Source of the DNA: Flavobacterium oreochromis
GTDB lineage: Bacteria > Bacteroidota > Bacteroidia > Flavobacteriales > Flavobacteriaceae
Direction: 5' to 3'
Length of the DNA: 64,000 nucleotides
Assembly (NCBI RefSeq): GCF_019565455.1
Contig: NZ_CP067377.1
Coordinates: 2,858,001 to 2,922,000 of the forward strand
How positions within the stretch are numbered: position 1 is the first letter of the stretch; each line of letters begins with the position of its first letter. The position numbers and the translations under genes were made by a program. Shown here piece by piece: positions 17,448 through 26,089 of the stretch. Under the pieces are notes generated by a model. That model was not told the origin of the DNA, searched no databases, and worked only from the letters and a program-made list of their open reading frames with translations.

Positions 17448-18700
17448 ATGATAGAAAAAATTTTAGTTTTTTTGTTTATTTCAAATTTTTTCTTTGCTCA
17501 AGAAGAAGAAGCATGTTTTTTTTTAAAAGATAAACCAAATGCTCCTGCTTTTCTATCTGATCCACTTTCAGAATTAACACAGCGTTCCCTAGATAAACCA
17601 CACGTACAAGGAATCGTTCAAGATGTATCTATAGATAAGCCCTATGTAAATCAAATAACAATGCCTCCTAGGATCATTGTTTTAGTTAAATCAAAATGGT
17701 TAAATTATTTACATGTAAGAGGAACACAAGTTGATATGGCTGCTTTATCAAATCTCTCTTTTGTAGATTATGTTCAGTATATTAACCATGTTTTAAATAC
17801 TAAATTAAATTCTCAAAATAAAACAGTTTTGTTAGAAGGAAAGTTAGCCATGAATACATCAAAAAAGGCATGTAATTATGGTAATTCTGAAACTCAAATT
17901 CAGATGTTAAAAGGACATATCTTACATCAACAAAATTATACAGATGCTGGAAAAATCATGGCAATCTTTGATGCTGGTTTTCCTAGTGTAAATACTACAG
18001 CTTCCTTTGCAAATTTACGTTACCTAAATTTAATTCTAAGAGGCTATGACTTTGTAACTGATTCTAATTATTTTTATATAGCTCATTTAGATGATACAAG
18101 TGTATTATCTATTATAGGAGCTAATACTACTAATTTGATAAAAATTACTTCAGATGTTGTTATAGAAAAGTAATTGGGTCATCTAATTGGGTAGAAGTAA
18201 CAGAAGAAGCTGATCGTTTAGGAGTAGATGTTATTAATTTTTTCTTAGACAATTTTGATTCTGATACCCCAAATCATAGTTATGAATGTGCACATATGAA
18301 TAGTAAAACATCTGTTGCTAGTAGAGCAGTAGATACTACTTTTTTAAAAGGAACTAGGTGTGTGATTTCAATAGGTAAAAGAAGCTTGATGTTAGAATCT
18401 CATATAAGTACACCAGCAGATGCAAAAAATACGGTTACTGTAAGAGTACTTGATTCCTCTCGTATCTTATCAAGTTATACTAGAATAGGGACTACAGCTG
18501 ATAATCATATTAAGTCAGATCTTATGGCGATGGGAACTTCTTTTTTTAATTGTGATATGTTTGATAATGTGTTGAAGATAATTTAATTTGAATCAGAAAA
18601 ATTAAAAATAGAACTAAATTCAACAACGGATAGTATTACTTGTGAAATATTTTTAGATGCTATTAATTCAGAACTAAAAATTTCTACTGATTTAGGGTAA
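17448..18700 (+). pseudogene. decayed S8 (subtilisin-like) peptidase
   Basis: The N-terminal 241 codons encode a signal peptide, a propeptide-like region and the catalytic Asp block (GKIMAIFDAGFPSVNTTASF). The histidine block that should read HGT is AHLDDTSVLS, so the catalytic His is lost or displaced. A local duplication of TAATTGGGT around 18173-18205 interrupts the frame. Reading resumes as SNWVEVTEEADRLGVDVINF and CVISIGKRSLMLESHISTPADAKNT, then stops at 18586 before the catalytic Ser motif. A short tail with ELKISTDLG may be the C-terminal sorting-domain remnant. The combination of substitutions and indels indicates real decay. Confidence 0.75.
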
Positions 18701-18836
18701 TTCGTTCTTAATAACGTTTTGATAAATAATATAATATAGAAAATAAATTTAAGTCATTTAAATCAGGGTATTTACCATGTTATAATACTAAATTCTATAA
18801 AAAAGTACAAAGGAAATTAATTAAAAATTAAATATT

Positions 18837-19775
18837 TTGAATAAAATAACATCACTATTTGGAATTAAATATCCAATTATTCAAGGAGGAATGATTTGGA
18901 ATTCAGGTTATAAATTAGCTAGTGCTGTAAGCAATGCTGGTGGTTTAGGATTGATAGGAGCAGGTTCTATGTACCCAGATGTTCTTCGTGAGCATATTCA
19001 AAAATGTAAGCAGTCTACAGATAAACCTTTCGGGGTAAATGTACCTATGCTTTATCCGAATATAGAAGAGATAATGCAAATAATAGTAGAAGAAGGTGTA
19101 AAAATAGTTTTTACTTCAGCAGGAAATCCTAAGACGTGGACTTCTTTCTTGAAAGAAAAAGGAATTATTGTTGTACACGTTGTAAGTAGTACAAAATTTG
19201 CTTTAAAAGCACAAGAAGCAGGAGTAGACGCTATAGTGGCAGAAGGTTTTGAAGCAGGAGGACATAACGGACGTGAAGAGTCAACTACTCTTACTTTAAT
19301 TCCTATGGTTAAAGAACAGATTAGCATTCCACTAATAGCAGCAGGAGGAATTGCTACAGGGCGAGGTATGTTGGCAACGATGATTTTAGGAGCAGATGGA
19401 GTACAAATGGGGTCACGATTTGTAGCTTCAGTAGAGAGTTCTGCTCATGAAAATTTTAAACAAACAATAGTTACTACAGAAGAAGGAGGAACACAACTTA
19501 CTTTGAAAGAATTAGCACCTGTACGTTTAATTAAAAATAAGTTTTATAATGATCTTCAAGAGTTGTATACAAAATCTCCATCAGTTGATGAGTTAAAAGC
19601 ATTGCTAGGACGTGCAAGAGCAAAACGAGGTATGTTTGAAGGAGATTTGGAAGAAGGTGAGTTAGAAATTGGTCAGATTGCCGGATTAATAAGAGATATA
19701 AAGCCAGTTCAAGAAATAATAAATGAAATTATAAAAGAGTTTGAATTTGCCAAAAATGAAATCGTTAGTTTGTAA
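18837..19775 (+). CDS. nitronate monooxygenase (2-nitropropane dioxygenase family)
   Basis: The 312-residue FMN-dependent TIM barrel shows PIIQGGMIWNSGYKLASAVS, AGGLGLIGAGSMYP, VAEGFEAGGHNGREES and LIAAGGIATGRGMLATMILG, the phosphate-binding and active-site segments of the family. Translation appears to start at TTG (18837), since no in-frame ATG lies close upstream and NKITSLFGIKYPIIQGG is the usual N-terminus. It oxidises nitronates, although some relatives are FabK-like enoyl-ACP reductases. It ends in a strong hairpin shared with the convergent sirtuin gene. Confidence 0.87.
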   Translation: MNKITSLFGIKYPIIQGGMIWNSGYKLASAVSNAGGLGLIGAGSMYPDVLREHIQKCKQSTDKPFGVNVPMLYPNIEEIMQIIVEEGVKIVFTSAGNPKTWTSFLKEKGIIVVHVVSSTKFALKAQEAGVDAIVAEGFEAGGHNGREESTTLTLIPMVKEQISIPLIAAGGIATGRGMLATMILGADGVQMGSRFVASVESSAHENFKQTIVTTEEGGTQLTLKELAPVRLIKNKFYNDLQELYTKSPSVDELKALLGRARAKRGMFEGDLEEGELEIGQIAGLIRDIKPVQEIINEIIKEFEFAKNEIVSL

Positions 19776-19821
19776 AATTGTTAGAAAGAGGGATTTATAA
19801 CCCTCTTTCTAACAATTTTTT
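19775..19821. terminator. bidirectional terminator overlapping the sirtuin 3' end
   Basis: AAATTGTTAGAAAGAGGG pairs perfectly with CCCTCTTTCTAACAATTT over a loop of about 8 bp, with A and T tracts outside. The right arm encodes the last codons of the sirtuin (KKLLERGL), so one hairpin serves both convergent genes. Confidence 0.85.
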
Positions 19822-20478
19822 CATTCCTTCACTTGCACTTAAAGGAATTATTTCAATAGTATTTTGTAAATTTTTGACACTAGCTGGTTTTGGATCTATA
19901 TAGTAAATAGGCGTATTTGTTTGTGTATAATGCATCAGTCCAGCTGCTGGATAAACTTGTAAAGAAGTTCCAATAATAATTAAAATATCAGCTTTTTCTA
20001 GTATAGGAATTGCTTGGTTTATACCAGGAACAGCTTCACCAAACCAGACAATATGAGGTCTTAGTTGTGATCCGTCTGGAGCTAAATCGCCTAAGTGTAA
20101 ATCTTCTGTCCAGTTAATTATATAATCACTATTTTTAGTACTTCTTACTTTGGTTAATTCACCATGTAAATGTATGATTTTTGAGCTTCCAGCTCGTTCA
20201 TGTAAATTGTCTACATTTTGTGTTATAATTTCTACGTCAAACTCTTTTTCTAGTTCTGCTATTATTTCATGTCCTTTGTTTGGATTTACTTCCTTTAATT
20301 GAGCCCTTCGCTTATTGTAAAAATCTAAAACTAAAGCGGGGTTTTTTTGCCATCCTTCAGGTGAAGCTACTTCCATGATATCATGGTTTTCCCATAATCC
20401 ATTAGAATCTCGAAAGGTGCTAATACCACTTTCAGCACTCATGCCAGCTCCTGTTAAAATAACTAGTTTTTTTTTCAT
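19795..20478 (-). CDS. cobB: NAD-dependent deacylase, Sir2 class III, lacking cysteines
   Basis: The 227-residue sirtuin has LTGAGMSAESGISTFRDSNG, TQNVDNLHERAGSSKIIHLHGEL with the catalytic His, IVWFGEAVPG and IIIGTSLQVYPAAGL. FYNKRRAQL carries the Tyr-x-x-Arg pair (Y-N-K-R) that marks SIRT5-like desuccinylases and demalonylases. The protein contains no cysteine at all, so the usual zinc ribbon is absent; the region after LHGELTK reads VRSTKNSDYIINW. It would remove acyl groups from lysines using NAD. It is monocistronic and converges on the nitronate monooxygenase gene. Confidence 0.88.
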   Translation of the reverse strand: MKKKLVILTGAGMSAESGISTFRDSNGLWENHDIMEVASPEGWQKNPALVLDFYNKRRAQLKEVNPNKGHEIIAELEKEFDVEIITQNVDNLHERAGSSKIIHLHGELTKVRSTKNSDYIINWTEDLHLGDLAPDGSQLRPHIVWFGEAVPGINQAIPILEKADILIIIGTSLQVYPAAGLMHYTQTNTPIYYIDPKPASVKNLQNTIEIIPLSASEGMKKLLERGL

Positions 20479-20558
20479 TTATATGGGTAATTTTAGGATT
20501 ATTAAAATAGGCATAGTTATGATTAAAGGTAATTCATAAAACAACCATAACTTTTAAT

Positions 20559-20566
20559 TATTTTTG
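20559..20566 (+). promoter_or_regulatory. -7 promoter motif of the TrmH-like gene
   Basis: TATTTTTG matches TAnnTTTG, 24 bp before the ATG at 20591. Confidence 0.45.
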
Positions 20567-20590
20567 CCAAGATAATTAAAAACATTTACA

Positions 20591-21258
20591 ATGCAATCTT
20601 TATTTCAGGATGAAAAATATTTAGAATATTTAGAAACATTTATAACAGAAAATAGAAAGGAAGGCTTTAAGAAGATTTTAGCAAATAGAACTAAACATTT
20701 TACTGTAGTTTGTGAAGACGTTTATCAATTACATAATACCAGTGCTGTTATGAGAAGTTGTGAAGTTTTTGGTATTCAAGAATTAAATGTTGTAGAACAA
20801 CGTTTTGGAAAAAGAATTGATAAAGAAATTGCCCTTGGAGCAGAAAAATGGGTAGATATCAAGCGTTTTTCTAATAATCAAGATTGTATGAATGATTTGA
20901 GAGCAAGAGGATATCAAATTATAGCAACTACCCCACATGAAAAAGATAATGTCTTAGAAGATTTTGATATATCTAAACCATCAGCAATTTATTTTGGTAC
21001 AGAAAGAGTAGGAATTTCAGAAGAAGTTATAAAAAGGCAGATGGATTTTTGAAAATTCCAATGGTTGGATTTACAGAAAGTTTAAATATATCTGTATCAG
21101 CTGCTATTATTATACAAAGTTTAACAAATCGATTACGTCATTCTAATCTACAATGGCATTTATCAGATGCTGAGTTTTTAGAAAAAAGGATAGATTGGGC
21201 TCGTAAATCAATTAAAGATATTGATTTTATAACTCAAAAATATTTAGAGCAAGTCTAA
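20591..21258 (+). CDS. SpoU/TrmH-type tRNA 2'-O-methyltransferase, frame broken
   Basis: Two frames give one SPOUT methyltransferase of about 223 residues. The first contains VCEDVYQLHNTSAVMRSCEVFG (motif 1 with the Asn and Arg) and IYFGTERVGISEEV (motif 2). The second contains KIPMVGFTESLNISVSAAIII (motif 3). A five-A run at 21031-21035 breaks the frame; six would restore IKKADGFLKIPMVG. The sequence best fits TrmH, which methylates G18 of tRNA, but other SpoU targets cannot be excluded. The C-terminal helix WARKSIKDIDFITQKYLEQ follows. Confidence 0.82.
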
Positions 21259-21438
21259 ATTAAAAACCTTTTTAGAAGTTAAATAAAAAACAAAAAGTTA
21301 AAATATTTTTTTAAACAAAGTCTGTTATACATATAATAATATTAATTATTCCTAGTAAAAGATTAAGATAAAAGTACTTGAAAAGTCGTTTTTTATGTTT
21401 TTAAAATGACTTTTTAGTACAGGATAAAAAAATTGAAT

Positions 21439-21446
21439 TACTTTTG
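21439..21446 (+). promoter_or_regulatory. -7 promoter motif of the acyltransferase gene
   Basis: TACTTTTG matches TAnnTTTG, 28 bp before the ATG at 21475. Confidence 0.4.
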
Positions 21447-21474
21447 TATGAAATAGATATGAAGCCTCAAACAA

Positions 21475-22034
21475 ATGAAAAAAAGATTATATAGTTTTAT
21501 ATTTTTTAAATTAATGGGATGGAAAATAGTAGGAGACTACCAGTCCTGTATGATTGATATAAAAAAAAGTGTGATGCCTGTAGTACCTCATACTAGTTGG
21601 CATGATTTTTATATAGGTTTATTAACTAGAGGTTCATTAGGTATTAATATTAACTTTGTTGCTAAAAAGAACTTTTTTCTTTTCCTTTTGGTTATTATTT
21701 TAAATGGGTAGGAGGAGAGCCTTTAAATCGTTTTAAAAATGAAAATAAAGTGGATGCAATAGCTAAAATTTTTTCTCAAAAAGAAGAGTTTAGATTATCT
21801 ATTTCACCCGAAGGTACAAGAAAGAAAGTATCAGAATGGAGAACAGGATTTTATTATATAGCTTTAAAAGCAAATGTTCCAATTGTTCCAATTGGTTTTG
21901 ATTGGAAAAATAAACAAGTTATTGCTTTTCCTAAAATAGTTCCTTCAGGAGATCAACAAAAAGATTTCGCTATTTTAGAAAGCTATTTTAATGGGGTAAT
22001 AGGTAAAGTACCCGAATATAGTTTTACCAAGTAG
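21475..22034 (+). CDS. 1-acyl-glycerol-3-phosphate acyltransferase-like protein, frame broken
   Basis: The first frame carries HTSWHDFYIGLL, an H-x4-D acyltransferase motif. The second carries LSISPEGTRKKVSEWRTGFYYIA, the glycerolipid-binding PEGTR motif, and PIVPIGFDWKNKQV. A five-A run at 21664-21668 separates them. Six would give KKELFSFPFGYYFKWVGGEPLNR. The repaired product is about 186 residues, short for PlsC but normal for the flavobacterial family. It is probably a membrane-associated lipid acyltransferase; the acyl donor and acceptor are not evident. Confidence 0.8.
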
Positions 22035-22225
22035 TATTTCATTTCAAAATTATATACGAAAGAAATTACAGCTACCCAACTTTGTTAATTTGATTTTTAC
22101 ATTGCCTTTTTATTAATAAAGGGAAAAGTTTTTTTTAAGATATTAATGTTTTAAAAAAATAAGCTTTTTTCAAGGGGAAACTACGTAATTATTTTAATCA
22201 ATTTTTAATTAATTTGATCAAACAA

Positions 22226-23372
22226 ATGAAAGACTATTTAGATTATAAAGAAAAAAGTATTTCTGGACGTTATCTAACAAACGTACATTTAGAAAAAATA
22301 TTAGAAAAATTAAGTTTAAATTTTCAAAAAGCAGTTTTAGGTCAATCAGTTCAAGGACGTTCTGTTTATTCTGTTAAGTTTGGAACAGGACCTACAAAAA
22401 TATTTATGTGGTCACAAATGCATGGAAATGAATCGACTACTACAAAAGCCTTGTTTGATTTTTTTCAATTTTTTAGATACAGATAATTTATTAGCTAAAA
22501 AAATAGCAACGTCATGTACTCTTTTTATTATTCCTATAGTTAATCCTGATGGAGCTGCTGTTTATACAAGAGTAAATGCTAATCAAGTAGATTTAAACAG
22601 GGATTCAGTACAATTAACTCAACCAGAATCACAAATTTTACGAAAAGTATTTGAAGAATTTAAACCTGATTTTTGCTTTAATTTACATGATCAACGTACT
22701 ATTTTTGGCGTTGGAGATTCAGGTATGCCAGCAACGGTTTCTTTCTTAGCCCCTTCCTTTAACGAAGCTTGTGAATATAATGAATGTAGATTACGAGCTG
22801 TAAGTGTTATTTTGGCAATAAATGAGGAATTACAAAAATATATACCTAATCAAATTGGTAGATTTGATGATGCTTTTAATTTAAATTGCATAGGAGATTA
22901 TTTTCAGTCGTCAGGTGTTCCTACTATTTTATTTGAAGCAGGCCATTTTCAAAATGATTATGAAAGAGAAGAAACTAGAAAGTATGTTTTTATTTCGTAC
23001 ATCAGAGCATTACAACATATCATTTCTCAAAAAGAAGACGATGTGAATTTAAATGAATATTTGAATATTCCGCAAAATAAAATCAATTTTTATGACTTTA
23101 TTTATAAAAATGTTAGGTTAAAAGAGGATTCTTTAGATATTATTACTAAATTTGCATCCCACTATAAAGAAGTCCTTTTTCAAGAAAAGGTCCATTTTGA
23201 AGCAGAGATCGTAAAAATTGGAGATCTAGAAAGAAGTTTCGCGCATCAAGTTTATGACTTAGAAGGCGGACTTTATCAAGATGAATTTGGGAACTATCCC
23301 AAATTAGAAAAAAATACTAACTTTTCTGTAAACATTAACAATATTTTTGTGAATGGTCTACGTAAAAAGTAA
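22226..23372 (+). CDS. M14 family zinc carboxypeptidase-like protein, frame broken
   Basis: The repaired protein of about 381 residues has the M14 zinc site MHGNESTTTKAL (His and Glu ligands), IPIVNPDGAAVYTRVNANQVDLNRD, CFNLHDQRTIFG for the third ligand and TILFEAGHF near the catalytic Glu. I start at ATG 22226 rather than the TTG at 22214. Runs of seven and six T (22459-22465 and 22469-22474) contain one base too many; removing one gives ALFDFFNFLDTDNLLAKK. No signal peptide is seen, so it is probably cytoplasmic. The substrate is unknown. Confidence 0.82.
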
Positions 23373-23434
23373 TATTTTAGAGATATTTTTAAACAAAAAC
23401 TAAAAAAATAAAACACAAACAAAGAAATAATTAT

Positions 23435-23887
23435 ATGAGTAAGTTTAAATTAGATGAGGTTGATCATCAGATTCTTGATATGTTAATTGATAATACGAGA
23501 ATACCATTTACAGACATTGCAAAAAAACTTTTAATTTCAGCAGGAACTGTCCATGTACGTGTTAAAAAATTAGAAGATGCAGGTATTATTCAAGGATCCT
23601 CACTAACGTTGGACTATGAAAAATTAGGTTATTCATTTATTGCCTATGTTGGAGTATTTTTAAATAATACATCGCAAACTAAGTTTGTTTTAGAAAGAAT
23701 TAATGAAATACCTTTTGTCACAGTTGCACACGTAACTACAGGTAAGTTTAATATCTTTTGTAAAATTAGAGCAAAAGATACAAAACATGCTAAAGAAGTA
23801 ATCTATATGATTGATGATATAGATGGAGTATACAGAACAGAAACAATGATCTCTCTAGAAGAAAGTATTAATGATAAAAAAGATTAA
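23435..23887 (+). CDS. Lrp/AsnC family transcriptional regulator
   Basis: The 150-residue protein has an N-terminal helix-turn-helix (LDEVDHQILDMLIDNTRIPF, then AKKLLISAGTVHVRVKKLEDAGI). It also has a RAM ligand-binding domain (YSFIAYVGVFLNN, VTTGKFNIFCKIRAKDTKHAKEVIY). Such proteins sense amino acids or related small molecules. It stands alone before the variable region, and the target genes are not evident. Confidence 0.88.
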   Translation: MSKFKLDEVDHQILDMLIDNTRIPFTDIAKKLLISAGTVHVRVKKLEDAGIIQGSSLTLDYEKLGYSFIAYVGVFLNNTSQTKFVLERINEIPFVTVAHVTTGKFNIFCKIRAKDTKHAKEVIYMIDDIDGVYRTETMISLEESINDKKD

Positions 23888-24144
23888 TGCACACAATCTT
23901 TAGAGAAATGTAAAAGTGGATAGATTTAACTATTTTTGCTTAAGATCTAATTTTATGTGGCATAGTATTAGAAATGTAAAATTTAAGAGTGTTGGAATAT
24001 TAATTTCAATACTCTTTTTTGTTGGAATATATGCGTTTTTAATTGTATTTTCATAACCTAATTTCTTATTGCGAAGTATGTCGAAAAAGGCAAAATAAAT
24101 TGGACTACTCGATTGTTCGATTGATTTCCAGAGTGGAAAGCTAA

Positions 24145-24339
24145 AAGCCATCGAACATCACCTTACAAGAGTTACTGTCACACCGCGCAAGAATTCAACC
24201 TTTTCAGGGAGAAAACGATCCCGAAATACCCCCCTTTAAAGGTTCCAATCCCGAAAAAAGAAAACAATTTGGCGAATTTGTCTTAACACTTCAACCTAGG
24301 GGTACGATTATTAATGAGACGCTTGAAAGAGAATTATGA
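24145..24339 (+). pseudogene. orphan ORF fragment without recognisable start
   Basis: An open frame of 64 codons follows a stop at 24142 and reads LQELLSHRARIQPFQGEND, then PEIPPFKGSNPEKRKQFGEF and VLTLQPRGTIINETLEREL. The composition is protein-like and more G+C-rich than its surroundings. I do not recognise the family. It has no plausible ATG and could be the 3' piece of a displaced gene or an element-borne peptide. Confidence 0.35.
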
Positions 24340-24365
24340 TGTAAAAAAAGGCATTGGTAATAACT

Positions 24366-24512
24366 AATTTAATTAGGCTTAATAGTAATTAGATTTGGTT
24401 TAATACTAATTAAATCAGGCTTATTACTTATTTAATTTGGTTTATTAATTATTTAATTAGGTTTAGTGCTAACTTAATTAGGTCTAATACTTTTTGATTA
24501 GGCGGAATAGCT
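24366..24512. repeat. 21-bp tandem repeat, seven degenerate units
   Basis: Seven consecutive 21-bp units begin at 24366, 24387, 24408, 24429, 24450, 24471 and 24492, built on a core like TTAATTAGGTTTAATACT. The unit length is exact although bases vary. All frames contain stops, so it is not coding, and there are no spacers as in a CRISPR. Confidence 0.85.
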
Positions 24513-24589
24513 TTTAGCGTATAATCATTTTTCTAGTTGATAACGATAGTTTGATAAAAAAATTCTCTAGGTTATAAGCGCTTTACAAG

Positions 24590-24668
24590 TCTAGCTGCGG
24601 TAACCTTTCAAAGTCTGCAACTGCTTTAACCGCTTTCAGAGTCTCTGACTGCTGAAAGGGTTACTCAC
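24590..24668. repeat. palindromic repeat with AACC..TTTCA arms
   Basis: GTAACCTTTCA at 24600-24610 is mirrored by TGAAAGGGTTAC at 24653-24664. Between them a second half-copy, TAACCGCTTTCAGAGTCT, repeats the left arm. It looks like a REP-type intergenic palindrome. Confidence 0.55.
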
Positions 24669-24758
24669 AGATTTGTCCCTCGAAAATAGCAAAAAGAAAA
24701 TCAAAAACTAGAGTTAAGTAAGGATAAATAAGATATTGAAAACTCGTTGATTTCCCTT

Positions 24759-26006
24759 GCTAGGGCGAGCTTCTAGCGATAAGTGTTCGAAACCTTAAAT
24801 TTTATAATTTTACAAGAAACTATGCAAGTTTCGGAAGTGTTAAATTATATTCCAAAAGAGGAATTAGAAAGATTATCATTAAAGTACAAGGTTGATTACC
24901 AAGTTAAAAAGCTCAATGGGCAAACGATGTTTCAACTTTTACTTTTTTCAATGCTAAATGTAAAAAATAATAGCCTGAGGGTTATGGAGGAATTTTATCA
25001 TTCATTAGCATTTAAAAGTATTGCAAACAATAGTTTTGACGGAGTAAAATACAATTCGATAAGAGACCGATTAGTTACTATAAATCCGTGTTATTTCGAA
25101 GCAATTTTCAAAAGTTGCTTGAAACAATTTCAAAATAAATATCTTAATAAAAAGCACAACATCATTGCTTTCGACTCTACTTTAGTCAGTATTTCTTCTA
25201 AATTATTTGAAGAAGGAATGCAGATTAACAAACAAGGAGATAAAAGATTTGTGAAATTTAGTATGGCTTTTTCGAATGTTCCTATACACTCAAAGATATT
25301 TACAGAACAAGCTTTCGTTTCTGAAGATTTTGCTTTAAAAGATTTGATAAATGAATGTCCCCTAAGTCCAGAAAATATATTGGTCTTTGACCGCGGACTT
25401 CAGGCAAGAAGTGCATTTGAAAGTTTTAATAACCAGAATTTTATTTTTGTTACTCGTCTTAATAATTATACTCGATTTGATATAGTTGAGGAATTTAAAA
25501 TAGTTCAAAACGAAACAGAAAGATTATATATTGAAAGAGATTTGAAGGTCATATTGTTTGATAAACGAAATAAAAAAACAACTTCATTTTTAAGGTTAAT
25601 CATTGCAAGAGAAAAGGAAAGTAATGAAATATTCTATTTTTTAAGTAATAGTAATGACCTGACTTCTAAAGAGATTGTCGATATTTACAAAAAGCGATGG
25701 GAGATTGAAGTGTTTTTTAAATTTATAAAACAAAACTTAAACTTTAGTCATTTGATTTCTAGGAATCTAAACGGAATAAAGGTTGTTATGTATATGACTT
25801 TGATAATGGCGATCCTTTTGACAGTTTATAAAAAACTAAACAATCTAAAAGGGTACAAAATACCAAAACTAAAATTTGCTAACGAGTTAGAAGTATTAAT
25901 CATCAAAGATATTGTGGAAAAATGCGGTGGAAACCCAAATCAAGTTGAGGATATTTTCAAACCAAAATAGGGTTTCGAACACTTATGGCTGGAAGCTCGC
26001 GCTAGC
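24759..26006 (+). mobile_element. IS4-family insertion sequence, complete
   Basis: The element is bounded by 36-bp terminal inverted repeats (24759-24794 and 25971-26006) that differ at three positions and end in GCTAG. It encodes one intact transposase. A clear target duplication does not abut these ends. ATATTGAA occurs on both sides (24733-24740 and 26021-26028), but it would require longer ends, so I do not rely on it. Confidence 0.85.
24822..25970 (+). CDS. IS4-family transposase
   Basis: From the ATG at 24822 the product has 382 residues. An in-frame GTG at 24783 lies within the terminal repeat and is less likely. DDE residues are visible in HNIIAFDSTLVSISS, NILVFDRGLQARSAF and YKKRWEIEVFFKFIKQNLNF, the last being the Y-x2-R-x3-E-x6-K signature of IS4. 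The frame is intact, so the element may be active. The stop directly precedes the right terminal repeat. Confidence 0.9.
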   Translation: MQVSEVLNYIPKEELERLSLKYKVDYQVKKLNGQTMFQLLLFSMLNVKNNSLRVMEEFYHSLAFKSIANNSFDGVKYNSIRDRLVTINPCYFEAIFKSCLKQFQNKYLNKKHNIIAFDSTLVSISSKLFEEGMQINKQGDKRFVKFSMAFSNVPIHSKIFTEQAFVSEDFALKDLINECPLSPENILVFDRGLQARSAFESFNNQNFIFVTRLNNYTRFDIVEEFKIVQNETERLYIERDLKVILFDKRNKKTTSFLRLIIAREKESNEIFYFLSNSNDLTSKEIVDIYKKRWEIEVFFKFIKQNLNFSHLISRNLNGIKVVMYMTLIMAILLTVYKKLNNLKGYKIPKLKFANELEVLIIKDIVEKCGGNPNQVEDIFKPK

Positions 26007-26089
26007 TGAGGAATATCTTTATATTGAACAAACTATTTTACTTTTGGTAACTCAAAGTCAGGAACTTTTGCTAAGCTGAGTAAAAAACC

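Larger units (their letters stand above)
23888..24758. other. gene-poor stretch left of the IS elements
   Basis: No intact gene is convincing in these 870 bp. There is a possible 33-codon single-TM reading frame at 23955-24056 with no support. The listed ORF remnant, 21-bp tandem repeat and palindromic repeat are also here. The composition changes abruptly near 24140, where G+C rises, consistent with inserted DNA. Confidence 0.5.

Noticed and set aside
23930-24151. A 73-codon minus-strand frame and a 33-codon plus-strand single-TM frame (23955-24056)
   Set aside because: Both overlap each other in AT-rich DNA, lack recognisable homology and have no clear initiation signals.
24366-24512. CRISPR array
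   Set aside because: The 21-bp units are directly adjacent with no spacers, they drift in sequence, and no cas gene is present.
24733-26028. ATATTGAA as the IS4 target-site duplication
   Set aside because: It does not abut the well-matched 36-bp ends, and an 8-mer of this composition can recur by chance.
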